This document shows, piece after piece, positions 17,684 to 26,448 of a stretch of 64,000 bases of DNA. The stretch is from Marichromatium gracile. GTDB taxonomy: Bacteria > Pseudomonadota > Gammaproteobacteria > Chromatiales > Chromatiaceae. Numbering within the stretch: position 1 is the first letter of the stretch; the number at the start of each line of letters is the position of its first letter. The notes below the pieces were generated by a model. It was not told the DNA's origin and did no database searches. It saw nothing but the letters and a program-made list of their open reading frames with translations. A program made the position numbers and the translations under genes. The stretch covers positions 1-64,000 of the forward strand of contig NZ_SMDC01000007.1 of assembly GCF_004343155.1 (NCBI RefSeq). Direction: 5' to 3'.

Positions 17684-18442
17684 GTGATGGTCGATCCATC
17701 GCTGATGTCGTATCCGGTGTCGCTGGATTTCCCTGCGCCCCGGCGTGGCAGTGAGGTGACCCTGTTCGAGCACGCCGCCGGTGGTATCGGGGCGAGCTGG
17801 TGTCTCGCCTCGACCGATGTGGCTCGCGCCGCCGCGCTCTTTGGTCCTGGAGGGGCGAGTCCGGTGGTGCGGTTGCTGCGTGCGGATCCGGGCGCCGGCG
17901 ATCGGCTGGTGGCGGAGCGGGTGGTGCGGGCACGGGTGAGCGGTGGCGCGCATGGGCTGATGGGACTCGTGGAGAGACCGCCGAGCGGTGATTATTGCGC
18001 CGAGCTCGGGCTCTCCGACGGCGCCGAGGGCTGGGTGATGATCGCCCGCTCCGAGCCCTTCGCGCATGGACTCGGGCTCGAGGTCGATGTCGAGCGGGTG
18101 CGCCGCGGTGTCGTGGCGCGAGGCGATGTCGCCGCCTCGGTGTCGATCGCCGCGCCTGCCGATGTGTCGCGGCCGGAGGAGGCGCGACTGGTCGGTCAGG
18201 CCCCGCCGAGATTGGAGTACGCGCAGCCCTCGCCGCGCGCCGAGGATGTCGTGGTCGAGGCGCGGTTGTGCGTCTCGGGCTGGGCGCCGCCGGGGCGCGA
18301 GATCGATCTCTTCGGTCAGCCGTATCGGGTGGGGCCCGGTGGGCGCTTCCAGTTCGAGTGTCGGGTCGAGGATCCTGAGTTGCTGCGTGCGATCCTGGCG
18401 CAGCATCCGCCAGCGCTGGCGTCGCGCACCGAGGAGGACTGA
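17684..18442 (+). CDS. DUF4912-like protein of the glycogen cluster
   Basis: The 252-residue frame from GTG has two similar halves resembling DUF4912-type domains: short beta-rich segments with the pattern VVRLLRAD, then GDYCAELGLSDGAEGWVMIARSEPF. The function is unknown; such genes occur near alpha-glucan genes. The start is uncertain. A strong AAGAGGAG site near 17600 has no ATG, GTG or TTG in this frame at usable distance. The frame stays open and protein-like (about 27 residues) from there to the first GTG/ATG pair at 17684 and 17687. Its stop is followed three bases later by the glgA start. Confidence 0.6.
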   Translation: MMVDPSLMSYPVSLDFPAPRRGSEVTLFEHAAGGIGASWCLASTDVARAAALFGPGGASPVVRLLRADPGAGDRLVAERVVRARVSGGAHGLMGLVERPPSGDYCAELGLSDGAEGWVMIARSEPFAHGLGLEVDVERVRRGVVARGDVAASVSIAAPADVSRPEEARLVGQAPPRLEYAQPSPRAEDVVVEARLCVSGWAPPGREIDLFGQPYRVGPGGRFQFECRVEDPELLRAILAQHPPALASRTEED

Positions 18443-18445
18443 GCG

Positions 18446-19909
18446 ATGCGCGTGGTCATGGTCGGCGCCGAGTGTGCGCCCTTTGCCAAGGTCGGTGGGC
18501 TCGGTGACTTCATCCAGGGGCTGGCGCGCGCCCTGGCCGCGACCGGTGTCGAGGTCCAGGTGCTGCTGCCCTATTATCGCGGGCTGCTGCCGGAGCCTTT
18601 CGTCTCGCGGCTCGAGCCGCTCGACGTCGCAGTATCGATCCCGCTCGATGGCGCCGCGCTCGAGTGCACCTGCTGGCGTCTGCGCGCCGAGGGACTCGAC
18701 TGTGTCCTGATCGATCCGGCGGGTGACTGGTTCCGCCGCCCGCACGTCTACGGTGAGCCCGACGACGGGCTGCGCTTCGCGCTGTTCGCGCGCGCGGCCG
18801 ATGCGCTGCTGCGCCGCCCCGGATGGCGGCCCGACATCATCCATTGTCACGACTGGCAGAGTGCGCAGCTGCCGGCGCTGCAATGGGCCGTGACGGATGC
18901 CGGCGAGCCCCCGGTCCGGGTCTGTCTCACCCTGCACAACCTCGCCCATCAGGGGCTGATCGAGCCGGCGGTGTTGGCCCGTCTCGGGGTCGATGTCGGG
19001 ACGCTGCTCGGTCCGGGGCCGCTCGACGATCCCGCCGCGCCGGGGCGGGCCAATCTGTTGCGTGGCGCCATCCACTGTGCCGACTTCGTCAATACCGTCT
19101 CGCCGCGCTATGCCTGGGAGGTCCTGCACACCGGGCAGGGCATGGGGCTGCAGGGGGTGCTACAGGCCCATGTCGACAAGTTCGGCGGCATCCTCAACGG
19201 CATCGACGACGCGCTCTGGGATCCGCGGACCGATCCGCTGATCCCCGTCCACTATGGCCCCGACAGCCTGTCGCTCAAGGCCCGCAACGGCGAGGCGTTA
19301 CGCCGGCGTCTGGGGTTGCGCGCGCGCGCCGCGCCGATCCTCGCCGTGGTCAGTCGGCTCGACGCGCAGAAGGGTGTCGAGCTGATCCTCGGCGGGATCG
19401 ACAGCGCGCTCGCGCTCGGCTGTCAGGTGGTGCTGCTCGGCGCCGCGCCGGATGCGGCGGTGGCCGCGCGCTTCGCCGCCAAGCGCGAGGCGCTGGCCGA
19501 CTGTCCCGATGCCCATCTCGAACTCGCCTTCGACGAGGGGCTGGCCCATCTCATCTATGCCGGTGCCGACATGATCCTGGTGCCGAGCCGCTATGAGCCC
19601 TGCGGGCTGACCCAGCTGATCGCGATGCGCTACGGCACCGTCCCCCTGGTGCGTCGGGTCGGCGGTCTGGCCGATACCGTGGTCGACGCCAACCACAGCG
19701 ATCGCCCGGTGGGTGAGCGCAACGGTTATCTGTTCGAGGCGCAGACGACCGAGGCGGTGCATGCCGTCCTGGGTCGCGCCGCTTGGCTGTGGCGCCATCA
19801 CCCGGATCACTTCGATCGTCTCCGGGACAACGGGATGCGTGCCGATCACGGTTGGCGGCGCCCGGCGGCGCGTTATCTCGACCTCTATCGCGGGCTGCTC
19901 GGCGCGTGA
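18446..19909 (+). CDS. glgA: Glycogen synthase (GT5)
   Basis: GlgA transfers glucose from ADP-glucose to growing alpha-1,4-glucan. The 487-residue protein has the N-terminal KVGGLGD loop (15-21) that binds ADP-glucose, the HCHDWQSA motif and the C-terminal SRYEPCGLTQLIAMRYGTVP segment that holds the catalytic glutamate region. It begins three bases after the DUF4912-like gene, so the two are likely co-expressed. A 10-bp hairpin follows. No glgB or glgC is in the window. Confidence 0.95.
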   Translation: MRVVMVGAECAPFAKVGGLGDFIQGLARALAATGVEVQVLLPYYRGLLPEPFVSRLEPLDVAVSIPLDGAALECTCWRLRAEGLDCVLIDPAGDWFRRPHVYGEPDDGLRFALFARAADALLRRPGWRPDIIHCHDWQSAQLPALQWAVTDAGEPPVRVCLTLHNLAHQGLIEPAVLARLGVDVGTLLGPGPLDDPAAPGRANLLRGAIHCADFVNTVSPRYAWEVLHTGQGMGLQGVLQAHVDKFGGILNGIDDALWDPRTDPLIPVHYGPDSLSLKARNGEALRRRLGLRARAAPILAVVSRLDAQKGVELILGGIDSALALGCQVVLLGAAPDAAVAARFAAKREALADCPDAHLELAFDEGLAHLIYAGADMILVPSRYEPCGLTQLIAMRYGTVPLVRRVGGLADTVVDANHSDRPVGERNGYLFEAQTTEAVHAVLGRAAWLWRHHPDHFDRLRDNGMRADHGWRRPAARYLDLYRGLLGA

Positions 19910-19918
19910 TCCCGATGT

Positions 19919-19944
19919 CTGGCGCGGCGTGCGTGCCGCGCCAG
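19919..19944 (+). terminator. Hairpin after glgA
   Basis: CTGGCGCGGC and GCCGCGCCAG form a perfect 10-bp stem with a 6-base loop, ten bases after the glgA stop. No T-run follows. It separates the glycogen cluster from the antenna operon. Confidence 0.5.
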
Positions 19945-20132
19945 GTTCGGGACGTGAGAGATGGTTCCGGGACCTTCCTGACGTCTGTGGCTTCAGCCTC
20001 ACCGGGGAGTGGGGTGCGTCGATTTCCGGGTGTCATGGTCGTCTCGGGAAACTAGCAATTATCGAACCATGAAATGTCTTGCGAATTGAAATGAAAGCCG
20101 ATTCAGCGGCTTGTCTGTCCATTAAAAACATC

Positions 20133-20150
20133 TGTCCAATTTTATTGACA
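20133..20150 (+). promoter_or_regulatory. TGT-N12-ACA operator, candidate PpsR/CrtJ site
   Basis: TGTCCAATTTTATTGACA matches the TGT-N12-ACA palindrome bound by the redox/light repressor PpsR (CrtJ) in purple bacteria. Its right half overlaps the -35 hexamer of the antenna promoter, the position expected for repression. A second, imperfect copy with 13 bp between half-sites lies just upstream at 20112-20130. Binding by PpsR is inferred from the motif; no ppsR gene is in the window. Confidence 0.6.
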
Positions 20151-20172
20151 TCACAAGGCGTCAAGCTAATAT
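20145..20172 (+). promoter_or_regulatory. Strong sigma70 promoter of the antenna operon
   Basis: TTGACA (20145-20150) and TAATAT (20167-20172) are separated by 16 bp, within an AT-rich island (about 20040-20200) that contrasts with the GC-rich genome. It would give a leader of roughly 105-110 bases before the first antenna gene. The remaining part of the 376-bp gap (19910-20285) holds the glgA hairpin and no gene. Confidence 0.75.
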
Positions 20173-20285
20173 GACACCTGGGATCCCCAAGGGGTTCTGA
20201 GGAATTTCAAGGTCTGGCTGATTGCCAGGCCATTCGGTTCTCGATCACCGAACTCTCAATTCGCAATCCGCCGAGGAGGAGAATC

Positions 20286-20630
20286 ATGCAGGTATTCGAC
20301 TACAAGCCGATGGAACAGGATTACCGGATCTGGTTGGTCGTCAATCCCTCAACCTGGCTGATTCCGATCCTTGCCGCGGTGCTGGTCGTCGCGCTCGCAG
20401 TCCACGTCTATGCCTTCTCGCTCCCGGATCAGGGTTGGGCGGCGCCCGAGGCGGCTGCCGCGCCCGAAGAGGTCGTGGTCGTCGAGGAGGTGGTCATCGT
20501 CGAGGAGCCGGCCGCAGTCGAAGAGGCTGCGCCTGCCGCCGAAGAGGCCGCGCCGGTCGAGGACGCTGCACCTGCCGAGGAGGCCGCACCGGCTGAAGAA
20601 GCCGCTCCGGCCATGCCCGAGACCGCTTGA
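20286..20630 (+). CDS. pucA: LH2 light-harvesting alpha subunit with long acidic C-terminal tail
   Basis: The first ~53 residues are an antenna alpha polypeptide: polar N-terminus, YRIWLVVNPSTWLIP (13-27), one membrane helix and His40 as bacteriochlorophyll ligand in ALAVH. The IWLVVNP pattern is LH2-type, whereas LH1 alpha has IWLILDP. Normal alpha chains have about 50-65 residues; this one has 114. The extra ~60 residues after DQGW are almost only Ala, Pro, Glu and Val, with EEAAPA-like repeats, and should lie in the periplasm. A GAGGAGGAG ribosome binding site precedes the ATG. A CCGCG/CGCGG stem in the 97-bp gap to the beta gene may affect message processing. Confidence 0.9.
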   Translation: MQVFDYKPMEQDYRIWLVVNPSTWLIPILAAVLVVALAVHVYAFSLPDQGWAAPEAAAAPEEVVVVEEVVIVEEPAAVEEAAPAAEEAAPVEDAAPAEEAAPAEEAAPAMPETA

Positions 20631-20727
20631 TCCGTCTCCGTCGTGACGGCGAGCCGTTCGTCGTCGCGGCACACCCGCCGCGGCCCCGGTCGCGGTAACC
20701 CATGACCCATCTTGGAGGATGACCCCA

Positions 20728-20859
20728 ATGAGTCTTTCCGGACTGACCGATCAGCAGGCGAAGGAATTCCACGAGCAGTTCAAGGTGACCTACACCGCGT
20801 TCGTCGGGCTTGCTGCGCTCGCCCATCTGTTCGTCATCGCGGCCAATCCCTGGTTCTGA
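20728..20859 (+). CDS. pucB: LH2 light-harvesting beta subunit
   Basis: This 43-residue polypeptide is a complete antenna beta chain. It has the polar SGLTDQQAKEFHEQF start (His15 at the membrane edge), one membrane helix and the bacteriochlorophyll ligand His33 in ALAHLF, ending in NPWF. It is the only beta gene in the operon and must pair with one or both alpha chains that flank it. A GGAGG site sits nine bases before the ATG. In most antenna operons beta precedes alpha; here an alpha gene comes first. Confidence 0.93.
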   Translation: MSLSGLTDQQAKEFHEQFKVTYTAFVGLAALAHLFVIAANPWF

Positions 20860-20907
20860 TCTCACGCCCACCGGCGTCCCTGACCATCACTCAAAGAGAG
20901 AGTTGTC

Positions 20908-21063
20908 ATGAGCGATATCGCAAAGCCGAAAAACCCCGATGACGATTGGAAGATCTGGCTCGTCGTCAATCCTGCCACCTGGCTGATGCCGATCCTGTTC
21001 TCCGTGCTGGTCATCGCGCTCGCGGTGCACGCGGTGGTGTTCTCGATCGGTCTGGGCTGGTAA
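20908..21063 (+). CDS. pucA: LH2 light-harvesting alpha subunit, normal length
   Basis: The 51-residue chain has the alpha pattern WKIWLVVNPATWLMP (14-28), one membrane helix and His41 as bacteriochlorophyll ligand, ending at GLGW. It closely resembles the core of the first alpha chain but lacks the acidic tail, so it likely arose by duplication and the two could form mixed rings with the shared beta. A weak AGAGAGAG site precedes the ATG. An intrinsic terminator follows 57 bp after the stop. Confidence 0.93.
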   Translation: MSDIAKPKNPDDDWKIWLVVNPATWLMPILFSVLVIALAVHAVVFSIGLGW

Positions 21064-21120
21064 CGGCCACCGATCCGGTGTCGCCGAGCGGTCTCTGACG
21101 GCCGTCGGTGAACCAGATCA

Positions 21121-21150
21121 ACGGGGATGCGTTCGCGCATCCCCGTTTTT
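21121..21150 (+). terminator. Rho-independent terminator of the antenna operon
   Basis: ACGGGGATGCG and CGCATCCCCGT form a perfect 11-bp stem with a TTCG tetraloop, followed directly by a T-run (21146-21150). It ends the antenna operon just before the convergent hydrogenase operon stops at 21158. Confidence 0.93.
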
Positions 21151-21157
21151 CATTGGC

Positions 21158-21628
21158 TCATGCCTCGCTCCCGGTCTCGGTCGGCGTCTGTTCGAGCAGG
21201 CGCTCGATGTGGACCCGCACTGCCGGGATCACCCGCGCGACCTCGGGCGAGAGCCGGTAGCTGGCGTAGTCGAGCGAGGCGGCGCCGACCGAGAGCAGCC
21301 AGGCCCTCGGGCGGTGGTCATAGAGGGCCTCGCACCAGGCGAGCAGTTCGCGCGGATCGAGGAAGTGGGCCATGCTCGATCCGCCGGTGCGGCTCGGGTC
21401 GAGACGTTGACAACGGATCTCGCCGGGCGCGGTATCGAGCGCGGCGTCGAGGAAGATCACCCGGTCGCAGTCGAGCAGCTCCGGGATCAGGTCGGCGGTG
21501 AGGATATGACGGGCATGGATCCGCAGGCGCGGGTCGCTCGTCTCCGCCCCGAGTTGTTCGGCGAGCAGCGGGCCGAAGGCGTCGTCGCCGCGGATCGGGC
21601 TGCCGTAGCCGAGGATCAGGACTGGCAT
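21158..21628 (-). CDS. hoxW: Hydrogenase maturation protease (HoxW/HyaD type)
   Basis: The 156-residue protein belongs to the peptidase family that clips the C-terminal extension of NiFe-hydrogenase large subunits after nickel insertion. The N-terminal [16 protein letters not shown] (4-19) contains the conserved first Asp, and VIFLDAALDTAPG (57-69) the second, both of which contact nickel. Its start lies within the 3' end of hoxH (13-bp overlap), and hoxH carries the extension expected of a substrate. It is the last gene of the hox operon. Confidence 0.88.
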   Translation of the reverse strand: MPVLILGYGSPIRGDDAFGPLLAEQLGAETSDPRLRIHARHILTADLIPELLDCDRVIFLDAALDTAPGEIRCQRLDPSRTGGSSMAHFLDPRELLAWCEALYDHRPRAWLLSVGAASLDYASYRLSPEVARVIPAVRVHIERLLEQTPTETGSEA

Positions 21629-23052
21629 GTGCGCTCCAGGCGGTCGAGCAGCCGCTCGCGCTGATCGCGCAGCTCGATGACCAGTGGCATCTGACCGACG
21701 GCGTGCGAGGCGCAGGACAGACAGGGATCGTAGCAGCGGATCACCGCCTCGACCCGGTTGAGCATGCCCTCGTTCAAGCTGTTGCCGTCGACATAGGCTG
21801 CGGCGACCTGACGGATGCTCTGGTTCATCGCCAGGTTGTTGTGACCGGTGGCGATCACCAGATCGACCCAGGTGATCAGCCCCGTCTCGTCGATGCGGTA
21901 GTGGTGCATCAGGGTGCCGCGCGGGGCCTCGGCGACACCGATCCCTTCGTCGCGATTGCTGCGCGCGCGGGCACGCACCCGGGTGTCGAGGATCTCGGGG
22001 TGTCTGAGCAGTCGCTCCATCATCTCCAGGGCATAGATGATCTCGACCAGCCGCGCGTAGTGATAGTGGAAGCTGCTGCTCACCGGTCCGGACTCCTGCA
22101 GCATGCGGAACTCGGCGAGGGCGACGTCGGCATAGGGGGTGCCGCAGGCGTCGGCGTTGTTGAGCCGCGCCAGCGGGCCGACGCGATAGATCCCCTGCGG
22201 ATAGCCGTGCGGCTTGTAGTAGGGGAACTTCATGTAGCTGAAGTCCTCGACCGCCTCGCCGATCAGCCGGGGGTATTCGTGCGGCGGCACCTGATCCTCG
22301 AGGATTCGACCCTCGGCGTCCTTCACCCGCAACAGCCCGTCGTAGTGCTCGAGCCGTCCCTCGGGGCTGACCAGGCTGAGAAACAGGGTGGGGAAGTTGC
22401 CAAAGCGCGTCGCCTCGTCGCGAAAACGCGGCAGCAGTCCCTTGTAGAGGTCGTAGGTGCGCTTGGCAATCTCCAGCCCCTCGGGGAGCAGGCCGAGGAT
22501 GGCGTCGCGTTGCTCGGCGCCGAGCGGCTCGCTCACCCCGCCGGGCACCACCCAGGTCGGGTGGATCTTCTTGCCGCCCAGGGTCTCGATGATCTGCTGA
22601 CCGATCTGGCGCAGCCGGATGCCGTCGCGCGCGAGTTCGGGGTGCTGGCGCATCACCCCGAAGATGTTGCGGCTGGCCGGGTCGGCGTCCCAGCCGAGCA
22701 GCAGGTCGGGCGAGGAGAGATGGAAGAAGGAGAGCGCGTGCGATTGCGCCAGCTGGGCAAGGTTCATCACCCGGCGCAGCCGCTCGGCCGCCGGCGGGAT
22801 GCTCACCGAGAGCAGATGATCGCAGGCCTTGTTGGAGGCGAGCAGGTGACTGACCGGGCAGATCCCGCAGGTGCGCGCGGTGAGCGCCGGCATCTCGCGA
22901 TAGGGCCGACCCTCGCAGAACTTCTCGAAGCCGCGGAACTGGGTGAGATGGAAGCGGGCGTCGGCGACCTCGCCCTGGTCGTCGAGCTGGAGGCTGATCC
23001 GGGCGTGTCCCTCGATGCGGGTGACCGGCTCGATGGTGATGGTGCGGCTCAT
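21616..23052 (-). CDS. hoxH: NiFe hydrogenase large subunit HoxH
   Basis: HoxH carries the NiFe active site of the bidirectional, NAD-linked hydrogenase. Both cysteine motifs that bind the metals are present: [10 protein letters not shown] in the N-terminal part and DPCLSCASH near the C-terminus. After His450 a 28-residue tail remains, which the protease encoded next should remove. The N-terminal VTRIEGHA segment is typical. The length of 478 residues is normal. It is separated from hoxY by a 96-residue unknown gene, which is unusual. Confidence 0.96.
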   Translation of the reverse strand: MSRTITIEPVTRIEGHARISLQLDDQGEVADARFHLTQFRGFEKFCEGRPYREMPALTARTCGICPVSHLLASNKACDHLLSVSIPPAAERLRRVMNLAQLAQSHALSFFHLSSPDLLLGWDADPASRNIFGVMRQHPELARDGIRLRQIGQQIIETLGGKKIHPTWVVPGGVSEPLGAEQRDAILGLLPEGLEIAKRTYDLYKGLLPRFRDEATRFGNFPTLFLSLVSPEGRLEHYDGLLRVKDAEGRILEDQVPPHEYPRLIGEAVEDFSYMKFPYYKPHGYPQGIYRVGPLARLNNADACGTPYADVALAEFRMLQESGPVSSSFHYHYARLVEIIYALEMMERLLRHPEILDTRVRARARSNRDEGIGVAEAPRGTLMHHYRIDETGLITWVDLVIATGHNNLAMNQSIRQVAAAYVDGNSLNEGMLNRVEAVIRCYDPCLSCASHAVGQMPLVIELRDQRERLLDRLERTCQS

Positions 23053-23080
23053 GGTGTCCTCTTGCTCGTGGCGTGCCGGC

Positions 23081-23371
23081 TCAGGTGCCCGTCTCGCGCC
23101 CCTGCTCGTTGGCGAGCGCCCGGGTGGTGATCTCGTGGTAGAGATGGATCATCGAGGCGATGATGCCGCCGAGCTCGGGGTGATCGCGCCAGCGTGGCTG
23201 CAGCGACCGGGCGTCGGCGAAGACCTCCTCGAGAAAGCTCAGGTCGAAGGTGTCGAGCGCCTCGCCACGCTCGACCTTGGCCTTGATGTCGAGCGCGCGC
23301 GGCAGGCGCTGGGTGCGCAGTCGCCCGAGCAGGGCGACGATCACGCCTTGTTCGGTCTCGGGGTCGGACAT
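23081..23371 (-). CDS. Unknown 96-residue protein between hoxY and hoxH
   Basis: This small, acidic, helical protein has no signal peptide, membrane segment or cysteines. It contains the segments LRTQRLPRALDIKAKVERGE and LDTFDLSFLEEVFADAR, and a C-terminal helix around IIASMIHLYHEITTRAL. A GGAG site lies upstream of the ATG. Gaps of 23 bp to hoxY and 28 bp to hoxH on the same strand put it in the hox operon. Its codon use looks like that of its neighbours, so it is probably real. Its placement suggests a role in assembly or subunit contact, but that is only inference. Confidence 0.72.
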   Translation of the reverse strand: MSDPETEQGVIVALLGRLRTQRLPRALDIKAKVERGEALDTFDLSFLEEVFADARSLQPRWRDHPELGGIIASMIHLYHEITTRALANEQGRETGT

Positions 23372-23394
23372 GGCCGGTGGTCTCCTGGGGTTGG

Positions 23395-23937
23395 TCAGGC
23401 GCCGAAGCGGGTGAAGGCGCTGGGGTCGGGGTCGCGCCCCTCGAGCAGGGCGACGAGCACCTGCCAGATCGCCTCGGCGCTCGGGGGGCAGCCGGGGACG
23501 AAGACGTCGACGGTGACCTCGCCGTGGATCGGCACCACGCGCTGGCGCAGCGCCGGCACCCCGCGCTCGGGCAGCTGTGGCTGCAGGGTGACGTTCTCGC
23601 GATAGGCGCGGGCGAGCACCTGCTCGAGCGGGAAGTGGTTGCGCATCGCCGGCACGTTGCCGTTGACCGCGCAGTCGCCGAGGCTCACCAGCACCCGGCA
23701 GTGCGCACGGAAGCGGCGGGCGAGCGCGAGGTCGTCGGCGTTGCTGATCGAGCCCTCGAGGATGCCGACGTCGACCCGTTCGGGCAGCACCTTGGCATCG
23801 ACCAGCGGGCTGTAGACGATATCGATGCGCTCGCTGAGCTCGATCAGCCGCTGGTCCATGTCGAGCAGCGACATGTGACAGCCCGAGCAGCCGTCGAGCC
23901 AGGCGGTGGCGACCTTGAGTTTGGGGGTGGCGCTCAT
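23395..23937 (-). CDS. hoxY: NiFe hydrogenase small subunit HoxY
   Basis: HoxY holds the proximal 4Fe-4S cluster and passes electrons between HoxH and the diaphorase. The 180-residue protein shows the cluster ligands in [23 protein letters not shown] and VPGCPPS. As in other Hox-type small subunits it lacks a twin-arginine signal and the medial and distal cluster domain, so it is cytoplasmic. Its ATG overlaps the hoxU stop (ATGA), indicating translational coupling. Confidence 0.95.
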   Translation of the reverse strand: MSATPKLKVATAWLDGCSGCHMSLLDMDQRLIELSERIDIVYSPLVDAKVLPERVDVGILEGSISNADDLALARRFRAHCRVLVSLGDCAVNGNVPAMRNHFPLEQVLARAYRENVTLQPQLPERGVPALRQRVVPIHGEVTVDVFVPGCPPSAEAIWQVLVALLEGRDPDPSAFTRFGA

Positions 23938-24665
23938 CGTGGATGCCTCCGGCGCGCGAGGATCGGCAGGAAGTGCTGGTCCTTGACCATCTCGCCGACC
24001 GAGGTGCCCTGCTTGACCAGCGCTCCGGTGGGACAGACCTGGACGCACTTGCCGCAGCTGGTACAGGTCTCGCTCTCGGCCCAGGGCTGAGCCATGTCGG
24101 TGATCACCCGACAGTCGCTGCCCCGACCCATCACGTCCCAGGTGTGGGCGCCCTCGATCTCGTCGCACACCCGCACGCAGCGGGTGCAGAGGATGCAGCG
24201 GTCGTGATCGACCCGGAACATCTCGTGCGAGCTGTCGACCGGGTAGGAGACGGCGCGTCTGGGCATGCGCATGTGGTCTACCCCGCAGCGTTGCGCCAGA
24301 GTCTGCAGCTCGCAGTGACCGTTGGAGACGCACACCGAGCAGACATGGGCGCGCTCGGCGAACAGCAGCTCGACCAGGGTGCGGCGGTAGCGGCGCAGCC
24401 GCTCGGTGTCGGTGTGCACCTCCATGCCCTCGACCACCCGCGTCGAGCAGGCGGCGGCCAGGCGTGGTTGGCCGACGATCTCGACCATGCACAAGCGGCA
24501 CCCGCCCCAGGCCGAGAGCCCCTCGAGGTAGCAGAGGCTGGGGATCGGGATGCGGTGCTCGCGACAGACCTCGATCAGGGTCTCGTCCTCGCGGGCGGAG
24601 AGGTCCTGGTCGTCGACCCTGAAGGTGACGACACGGACCTTGGGCTGGCTGGCTGGACCTGGCAT
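23934..24665 (-). CDS. hoxU: Hydrogenase diaphorase iron-sulfur subunit HoxU
   Basis: The 243-residue protein is the NuoG-like electron-transfer subunit. An N-terminal 2Fe-2S domain has Cys45, 56, 59 and 73. A following His/Cys-type 4Fe-4S site includes Cys109, 112 and 118. A ferredoxin-like part has two classical CxxCxxCxxxC sets (157-167 and 201-211). It links HoxF to HoxY. It lies 16 bp after hoxF and overlaps hoxY by 4 bp. Confidence 0.95.
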   Translation of the reverse strand: MPGPASQPKVRVVTFRVDDQDLSAREDETLIEVCREHRIPIPSLCYLEGLSAWGGCRLCMVEIVGQPRLAAACSTRVVEGMEVHTDTERLRRYRRTLVELLFAERAHVCSVCVSNGHCELQTLAQRCGVDHMRMPRRAVSYPVDSSHEMFRVDHDRCILCTRCVRVCDEIEGAHTWDVMGRGSDCRVITDMAQPWAESETCTSCGKCVQVCPTGALVKQGTSVGEMVKDQHFLPILARRRHPR

Positions 24666-24681
24666 GCTCCCTCCCGTGCCT

Positions 24682-26292
24682 TCAGTCGACGAGTCGCGAC
24701 TCGTACTCGTCGCGGAAATAGCGTAGCGTGCTCAGCACCGGATTGGGCGCGGTCTGACCGAGCCCGCACAGGCTGGTGGCCTGCACCACCTCGCACAGCT
24801 CCTCGAGCAGCGCCAGCTCGGCGCGCCCGGCCTCGGCGGCGGCGATGCGTTCGAGCAGGGCGTGCATCTGCTGGGTGCCGGTGCGACAAGGCACGCACTT
24901 GCCGCACGACTCGGTCATGCAGAACTCCATGAAGTAGCGCGCGACATCGACCATGCTCGAGCGCTCGTCCATCACGATCATCCCCCCCGACCCCATGATG
25001 GTGCCCAGGCCCTTGAGGCTGTCGTAGTCGACCGGGGTGTCGAGATGGGCGCGGGGGATGCAGCCGCCCGAGGGGCCGCCGGTCTGTACCGCCTTGACCC
25101 GACCGCCGCCGGGGATGCCGCCGCCGATGACCTCGATGATGTGCGCCAGGCGGGTGCCCATGGGCACCTCGATCAGCCCGGTGTTGACGATGGTGCCGGC
25201 GAGCGCGAAGACCTTGGTGCCCTTGGAGCCCTCGGTGCCGAGGGCGGCGAACCAGTCGCCGCCCTCGCGCACGATGGGGGCGATGTTGGCGAAGGTCTCG
25301 ACGTTGTTGATCAGCGTCGGACAGCCCCACAGCCCGGCCTCGGCGGGGTAGGGCGGGCGTGGCCGTGGCTGGCCGCGCAGCCCCTGGATCGAGGCCATCA
25401 GCGCGGTCTCCTCGCCGCAGACGAAGGCGCCGGCGCCGAGACGGAGCTCGATCTCGAAGCCGAACTGGGTGTCGGCGATCTGGCTGCCGAGGAAGCCGGC
25501 GCGCTTGGCCTTGCGGATGGCGTTGGTGAGCCGCTCGACGGCCAGCGGGTACTCGGCGCGGACATAGACATAGCCCTTGCTCGCGCCGACGGCATAGCCG
25601 GCGATGGCCATGCCCTCGATCACCCGATGGGGGTCTGACTCGAGCACCGCGCGATCCATGAAGGCGCCGGGGTCGCCCTCGTCGGCGTTGCACACGACAT
25701 ATTTCTGCCCGCCCGGCATCTTCGCCACCGTCGACCACTTCAGTCCGGTCGGGTAGCCGCCGCCGCCGCGACCGCGCAGGCCGCTGCTGGTGACCTCGCG
25801 GAGCACCTCGGCCGGGGTCAGCTCGGTGAGCGCGCGCACCAGGGCGCTGTAGCCGCCGACGGCGATGGCGTCGTCGAGGCTGTCGGGGTCGATCCGGCCC
25901 GAGTGTTCGAGCACGATGCGATGCTGGGCGGTGAAGAAGGGCTGGTCGGTGGGGCAGTGCAGCCGCTCGATGGGCTCTGGGTTGCCGAGGTTGTCGAGGA
26001 TCGCCGGGGCGTCGGTGGGGGCGACGTCGCGATAGAGGCGCGAGGCGTTCAGCGTGTCGCCGGGTGCGGCCACCGCGACCAGCGGACCGGCCGAGCACAG
26101 CCCCATGCACCCGACCCCCTTGACCCGACAGCTCTGGGTCTGCGGCTCGACCCCGGCACGCAGCGCATCGAGCACCTGGCCGGAGCCCGAGGACTGACAG
26201 CTCGCGGCCATGCACACCCGGATCTCGTGTTCGGTCTCCGCGTCGCGGGCGCGGATGGTGGCGGCCTGTTCGGCGAGGTCGTCCAGATGCAT
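24682..26292 (-). CDS. hoxF: Hydrogenase diaphorase NAD(H)- and FMN-binding subunit HoxF
   Basis: HoxF exchanges electrons with NAD(H). The 536-residue protein has an N-terminal thioredoxin-like 2Fe-2S domain (Cys27, 32, 62, 66). A NuoF-like core follows with the glycine-rich loop [16 protein letters not shown] (171-186) and the FMN segment [14 protein letters not shown]. Its C-terminal 4Fe-4S site is ESCGKCVPC plus [12 protein letters not shown]. The ATG at 26292 was taken; a start 19 codons earlier is possible, and neither has a strong ribosome binding site. A 156-bp gap separates it from hoxE. Confidence 0.94.
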   Translation of the reverse strand: MHLDDLAEQAATIRARDAETEHEIRVCMAASCQSSGSGQVLDALRAGVEPQTQSCRVKGVGCMGLCSAGPLVAVAAPGDTLNASRLYRDVAPTDAPAILDNLGNPEPIERLHCPTDQPFFTAQHRIVLEHSGRIDPDSLDDAIAVGGYSALVRALTELTPAEVLREVTSSGLRGRGGGGYPTGLKWSTVAKMPGGQKYVVCNADEGDPGAFMDRAVLESDPHRVIEGMAIAGYAVGASKGYVYVRAEYPLAVERLTNAIRKAKRAGFLGSQIADTQFGFEIELRLGAGAFVCGEETALMASIQGLRGQPRPRPPYPAEAGLWGCPTLINNVETFANIAPIVREGGDWFAALGTEGSKGTKVFALAGTIVNTGLIEVPMGTRLAHIIEVIGGGIPGGGRVKAVQTGGPSGGCIPRAHLDTPVDYDSLKGLGTIMGSGGMIVMDERSSMVDVARYFMEFCMTESCGKCVPCRTGTQQMHALLERIAAAEAGRAELALLEELCEVVQATSLCGLGQTAPNPVLSTLRYFRDEYESRLVD

Positions 26293-26448
26293 CGCTCTGT
26301 CGCGGGGAGCCCGGCTGTGGCCGGGTGGGATAGCACGGCTCGTTGGCAAGCCCCGGTCCCGCTCTCCTCTTGAGGTTGGCTATCTCGGTGGCTGACTGGT
26401 CGGTGGCGCCTGACGGTGCCCGCCGCCCCCTGTGCTGAGGCCGCCGCC

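Noticed and set aside
20286-21063. Assignment of the antenna genes to LH1 (puf)
   Set aside because: The alpha chains have IWLVVNP rather than the LH1-type IWLILDP, the beta chain ends NPWF instead of an LH1-type RPWL/KPWL, and no reaction-centre genes follow.
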